Assembly: GCA_003427395.1 (NCBI GenBank)
Contig: BFEA01000163.1
Span: 1,996,111 to 2,027,680 of the forward strand
Source of the DNA: Chara braunii
Taxonomy: Eukaryota; Streptophyta; Charophyceae; Charales; Characeae
DNA: 31,570 nucleotides
Direction of reading: 5' to 3'
In this document: positions 28,054-31,570 of the stretch, piece by piece
How positions within the stretch are numbered: the first letter of the stretch is position 1
How the letters are laid out: the number at the start of each line of letters is the position of its first letter
Notes under the pieces: model-generated
Seen by the model: the letters and a program-made list of their open reading frames with translations, nothing else
What the model was told of the DNA's origin: nothing
Databases searched by the model: none
Translations under genes and position numbers: made by a program

Positions 28054-29891
28054 TTGAACTGGTTATGGCCGTATTGGCCACAACGGATACAACCCTGCAG
28101 CGTGTACCGATCTCTCCACACGTCCTCACTAAGACCCTCTTTCTCCCATGGAGCGTTGGGGTCAACTTGACTCCTGGACCGGGAACCTCCTCGACGTCTA
28201 CCGGTCGCCTTACCTTTCTGAGCTACGGCAGCGACTACTCCACCCCCTGAAGCTTCTACGCTGCCAGCCTTTGAACCTACTCCCCCTTGGAAATCGTCGT
28301 CCAACTCGATGGTAGAACCATCATTGTCGACGAATATAATGTGGCCCTTTGCCTTCCAGTTGGGAGGCAGTGACCTCTTCCTACCGTCCGTCGTGGGTGT
28401 TTGACCATGCCCTATCTTTGCCTCCAGGTCTACGGCCTTCTTGCTAAATGAGGGAAAGTTGTGCATATTGATGTTGGCCTCACCTGCCAACTGATTCCTA
28501 AGAGGCATAGGAAAGCATCTCAGGTAGGAGGTGAGTAGAACCTGGGGGTGACAACGCACCCAAGGGACACAAATCATAGGCTTTACTGCGTCGGTGGCCT
28601 CCCTTACTGACTCAAACGGCCTATTATGCAGAGTCAGGATCGCGTCAGTGGCCTTTTGAGCCTCCTGAGGATCATGCCACCTATCTTACACGATCTTGAG
28701 GAAGTCGTCCAATTTCTGGTTGACTGCCCAAGCGGGGAAGTCATGACCATATCCTTGCACCTGCACTAAACCACTCAACCATCTTGTTGCACTCCCCTCT
28801 AGATAGGAGGCAGCCACAAACACTTCCTCGTGCGGCAAGGTAAGTTTGCACTTAACGTAGACCGGCACAGACCTCAACCACGTGTCAAGGTCTTCGCCCC
28901 TCTTGGCCCCTGTAAAGGGTTTAGGAATGGCGATGGCTGTCTTAGGAACCCACTGACTTTGTCCCGTTACCTGCACCATTTCGGGCTGTGGACCCTAAGG
29001 AGCAGGCTGCTGCACTATCTGCTGCTGGGGGTGTGTACCCTGCGGTTGTGTAGGCTGCGAGACAACAGGCTGCCCGCTTACGGCAACCTGCGACGGAGGT
29101 TGGGAAAACACTGTCTGTACAAGAATCTGTACACTAGGACCTGTTGAGAACCCTCCTGCTAACGGCATACCCAGGGAAACGGTTTGGACCGATGTTGGGG
29201 AGACATGGGGATACCCCAGTCACTGGTGGAACAAAAGGAGGAGGATGTATAACGGGCCAGACACCGGGCCCGGACAGTGATGGCGCCGCCTGAGCGCGCC
29301 CGACCAAAACGGCCAGACTTTGCTGGATGTCCTGTAAGATCGCCGTCTGGTGATCTTGCATCTCTACGACACCTAGCAAGACCGAATTCAGGGTCCTCAC
29401 ATTATCATCCAACTCTGCTGGGTCCATCTCCCCTAACTCTCTAATGTTCGCTAGTCTCCGCTGCATCCTGGCTCTTCTTTTAATCATTCTCTCATTTTTT
29501 GCCTTAATCTCTCCTAGAGCCTTTTGTAGCTGTGCCTCCTGCAGTGCTGCCTGGTGTATGGCGATCTCATCGGAAGTCAACACCATTGGCTGGCTTGCCA
29601 TGACGCCAGTGGACTAACTCGAGGTCTGCACGACCGTTGACCGACAACCCCTGAACTGCTGGCCTTGGAACTCTGTTGTGCAGCAGTTGCCATGGCTGCT
29701 GAAGCTGCGGCTTCTCTTGCGAATGCTCTGCTGGCCTCTGCTGCCCTAGCTCTCCGCTGCTGCTGCCGCGTCTCCCTAAGTTGGCAGAACAGTAACCTAT
29801 CACCCTCGGGTCCTAATGCCACGTGGGCAATCGGGCATCTGGCCGATCGCAAAATCCGGTCGTCCTCACTAGTGGTATCCCTATCGCTCAT
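27924..29891 (-). pseudogene. gag: gag of the minus-strand gypsy element
   Basis: The start is ATG at 29891, giving MSDRDTTSEDDRILRSARCP and a long Gln/Arg/Ala-rich helix. A frameshift near 29600 leads to MASQPMVLTSDEIAIHQAAL and the coiled-coil-like RRARMQRRLANIRELGEMDP. A Gln/Pro-rich linker follows, with an in-frame stop near 28999. The capsid part contains FTGAKRGEDLDTWLRSVPVY and VAASYLEGSATRWL, another in-frame stop after DDFLKIV (about 28687), then RWHDPQEAQKATDAILTLHN and LRNQLAGEANINMHNF. The C-terminal part has a CCHC zinc knuckle C-IR-C-GQYG-H-NQFK-C (about 28049-28090). Gag ends at TAA 27926-27924, after CCG GGA AAC GCG TCG GGC CAG. Few mutations separate it from an open frame, so it is younger than the plus-strand element's gag. 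Confidence 0.92.
27939..27945 (-). promoter_or_regulatory. GGGAAAC slippery site for gag-pol -1 frameshifting
   Basis: On the minus strand the heptamer G GGA AAC sits exactly in the gag frame (codons CCG GGA AAC), five codons before the gag stop. A -1 shift gives GKRVGPVRIVVVPARVEVV, which is the frame that runs on into the protease. Five bases 3' of the heptamer, GGGCCA (27933-27928) can pair with TGGCCC (27863-27858), which overlaps a hairpin CCATCT-CGAG-AGATGG (27876-27861). GGGAAAC is one of the known functional X-XXY-YYZ heptamers in retroviruses. Confidence 0.7.
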
Positions 29892-30121
29892 AAGCTACAG
29901 AGTTGTGCACAGTTTGCACTAGGTCACTCTTTGATGCCTACCGCAGCGTAGTGCACAGACCGATTTATAATAATGGAAATAATTAATCGGTGGTTGTGTC
30001 AGAGCATATACATTTGGGTCCAACAGGTAAAAGTTCAAATTCCTACAAATGAAAACTATTTTACTTTGGCTAGTCCGCAAACAGAAAGCACGATGAGCAG
30101 ATAACAATTCTAACAATGTTG
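29892..30121 (-). other. Probable leader upstream of the gypsy gag
   Basis: This AT-rich stretch precedes the minus-strand gag. I could not identify a primer-binding site at a defined LTR end. On the + strand a TGTGTCAGAGC at about 29997 resembles half a tRNA-Met site but points the wrong way. Confidence 0.35.
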
Positions 30122-30155
30122 TTAGTCAGATGTTAATGGCTGTACATCTGACTAA
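30122..30155. repeat. Perfect 12-bp inverted repeat
   Basis: TTAGTCAGATGT (30122-30133) and ACATCTGACTAA (30144-30155) flank a 10-nt loop. A second short palindrome, CTAACAATGTTGTTAG, overlaps its left edge (about 30111-30126). It may be a small foldback element or mark an LTR boundary. Confidence 0.85.
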
Positions 30156-31100
30156 TCAAAATAAAAATAGAATCATTTGTTGGGTCTGTTTGCAGAGTGG
30201 AATCTTTCCCAATCTTGTCACCTGGAATCTACCCTCCCTCGAACAGTTACAGAGAAGCAGCATCGCGCAAGCGCCGTCGGTTAGCGCTACCGGTCCAGCT
30301 GCGCTAATTTGTGCAAGCTACCGGCCCAACCCCACCGTGGACTTTCGTCGGCGGGTACCTGGCCCGAGCCCGCACGACCGCCGAGTCCCGCCCAACGCGC
30401 CCACGCCTAACCGCGCCGCGCGCCGGGAATTTGAACACTGCAGCGAGCGCTGCCAAGCTGTCATCACCCATCACGATCGCCATCGCACAGTCACACGCGA
30501 CGAAGGTGAAATCCCCCATAGCTACATCCTCACCAAGAAGCAGGGCGCCATCCTCCTGGTCAAGTCGACGGAGGAGCCCCCCCGAAGAGCTAGCGACAGC
30601 CAGCCATCACGCTGGAAGGAGCAACCACAAACTGCAGTCACGAAACTGGAGCGCCGCCCAACTCCGAGCCAGCCATCCCCTTCATCAAGAGAAGGCCAGC
30701 GAACTGCGCCCACTAGATATCGCAACTTCTGCCGACTCAACTTGTGGAGCTCCATGGTGCAAACGGCCACCGCCATAGCCCCTTCCAGCACCCGCCAGCA
30801 GGCGAACTGAAGATCGCAGCCGAGGACTACTCCCGCCATGTACTAGCACCGGTACATTCGGGCTGAGCCTGCCAATGCTGCCCAGCCTTTCTTCCATTCC
30901 CCCAGACCCCCTCTCCTCACCATCCAATCCCAATCACACTGGCCGATCACCTACCTCCCCACCCCCATCTTCTCCTCTCCTTCACTAACCTCCCTCAAAC
31001 TCCACTCAGAACTCCATGGTAGCGAACAACCGTCCAACCCAAACCAGTCCAAACCCCACCGCACAGTAGTGACAGCACCCGAAGCTCACCCTCGCTCAAA
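30156..31100 (+). other. GC-rich block with unrecognised overlapping ORFs
   Basis: A + strand frame of 226 codons (30130-30810) and overlapping minus-strand frames of 105 and 82 codons (30522-30839, 30685-30933) are open. The + frame is rich in Pro, Arg, Ser and Thr and shows no known domain. Long frames on both strands are expected in GC-rich DNA with few stops, so none is called a gene. The block could be an LTR or a CpG-rich promoter region. Confidence 0.3.
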
Positions 31101-31130
31101 GCGGATCGAGTGACATTCACAAAACGAGTG

Positions 31131-31155
31131 AAAAATAAAAGGATTCAATAAAAGT
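31131..31155 (+). terminator. Two AATAAA hexamers
   Basis: AAAATAAAAGG and TTCAATAAAAG give two canonical polyadenylation hexamers within 20 bases on the + strand. No coding region that they would serve was identified; they may belong to the GC-rich ORF block or be chance. Confidence 0.25.
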
Positions 31156-31169
31156 AAAAAACGGAATTG

Positions 31170-31570
31170 GGCCTGGGTCCTTTCCTCCCTCCGCCCTTTC
31201 ACTCTCGAACGTGATCTCGCCCTCTTACTTACTCTCCTCCCTGCTCCCTCCTCCTCCTCCCTCCTCCCTTTCACCTCCAAGCCGACCTCCTACCCCCTTA
31301 CCCGCCCAACTTCGACCCCACCCCCCCTGCTGTTTTGCCCACACTTCAACGTAACGCCTATCCATCCGCACGACCTATTCACACGGCTCTGCCCACTCCT
31401 TTCCAACCCCCAAAACTTCTCCCCTCCCCCCTCCTCGCATTGCAGCAGTTCCCCTCCCTCGTTCCTTCATAACCGCGAAGCCAAGCGTAATCTCTCGCCA
31501 GCCATACCACATCAACACACAGCCGAAACCACCCTCTCCACCCCGTGCTCCCCCAACCCCTCTAACCCTC
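31170..31570 (+). repeat. Pyrimidine-rich tract at the right end
   Basis: From about 31170 to the window end the + strand is strongly C/T-rich, with runs such as TCCCTCCTCCTCCTCCCTCC. This strand asymmetry can form triplex structures or act as a long splicing-type pyrimidine tract; on the minus strand it is G/A-rich. No gene is seen. Confidence 0.7.

Larger units (their letters stand above)
25865..29891 (-). mobile_element. Truncated Ty3/gypsy retrotransposon (gag-PR-RT-RH)
   Basis: On the minus strand the order is gag (29891 to 27924), protease (about 27700-27600), RT (about 27010-26240) and RNase H (about 26235-25865). This is the usual Ty3/gypsy order, but integrase is missing: similarity stops right after VADALS of RNase H at about 25865, where unrelated sequence begins. 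Stops and frameshifts are scattered through it, so it is inactive. I could not place a primer-binding site or LTRs; a 5' LTR, if present, would lie to the right of about 29950 and may reach past the window. Confidence 0.9.

Noticed and set aside
29993-30010. TGTGTCAGAGC as a primer-binding site for the gypsy element
   Set aside because: It matches only part of TGGTATCAGAGC and lies on the strand opposite to the gag and pol of that element.
30130-30933. Overlapping long ORFs on both strands in the GC-rich block as genes
   Set aside because: GC-rich sequence has few stops, both strands are equally open, and none has a recognisable domain.

Overview
The window looks like repeat-rich nuclear DNA of a streptophyte, most likely a charophyte green alga of the Chara braunii type. 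Three things point that way. The primer-binding site of one LTR retrotransposon has the plant initiator-tRNA-Met form. Consensus GT-AG splice donors of plant type are scattered on the + strand. The two Ty3/gypsy Gag proteins closely resemble predicted proteins I remember from Chara braunii; that last point is from memory and was not searched. There is a 120-base assembly gap at 11507-11626. No intact, recognisable cellular gene is present.

Layout. 1-10.9 kb: mostly unassigned non-coding DNA with GA/AC microsatellites, short tandem duplications, a minus-strand Gag relic (2.29-2.69 kb), one weak candidate exon (6.4 kb) and a 182-bp-spaced duplication (8.5-8.8 kb). 10928-16971: a structurally complete but non-autonomous LTR retrotransposon, with a 5-bp target duplication (one mismatch), TGTTGCATAC...GTATGCAACA LTR ends, primer-binding site, decayed gag with zinc knuckle, protease remnant and polypurine tract, but no reverse transcriptase or integrase. 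Its 3' LTR carries a 105-bp TA-flanked MITE that is absent from the 5' LTR. 17.13-18.00 kb: a plus-strand Ty3/gypsy pol relic in which an RT thumb segment sits next to an integrase C-terminal part. 18.0-25.8 kb: a stretch I cannot assign to a known element. It holds two tandem tRNA-Asp-like pseudogenes, a TATA-proximal locus with strong nested hairpins, a series of further hairpins, a 54-bp minisatellite, and two adjacent ORFs (167 and 177 codons) of unknown function followed by hairpins and A14. 25.86-29.89 kb: a minus-strand Ty3/gypsy element with gag, protease, RT and RNase H, broken off immediately after the RNase H ADALS motif. 29.9-31.57 kb: its probable leader, a perfect 12-bp inverted repeat, a GC-rich block and a pyrimidine-rich right end.

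How parts work together. The minus-strand element joins gag and pol through a GGGAAAC heptamer in exactly the right frame for -1 ribosomal frameshifting. The pol frame opens directly from it, and a possible downstream stem starts 5 nt later. In the plus-strand element the two LTRs have lost different functions: the 5' LTR lacks the TATA box seen in the 3' LTR, and the 3' LTR lacks the AATAAA hairpin seen in the 5' LTR. Both elements carry a replacement of the glycine in the protease D-S/T-G motif. The most novel candidates are the structured locus at 20.18-20.41 kb, the paired ORFs at 23.67-24.73 kb and the frameshift site.
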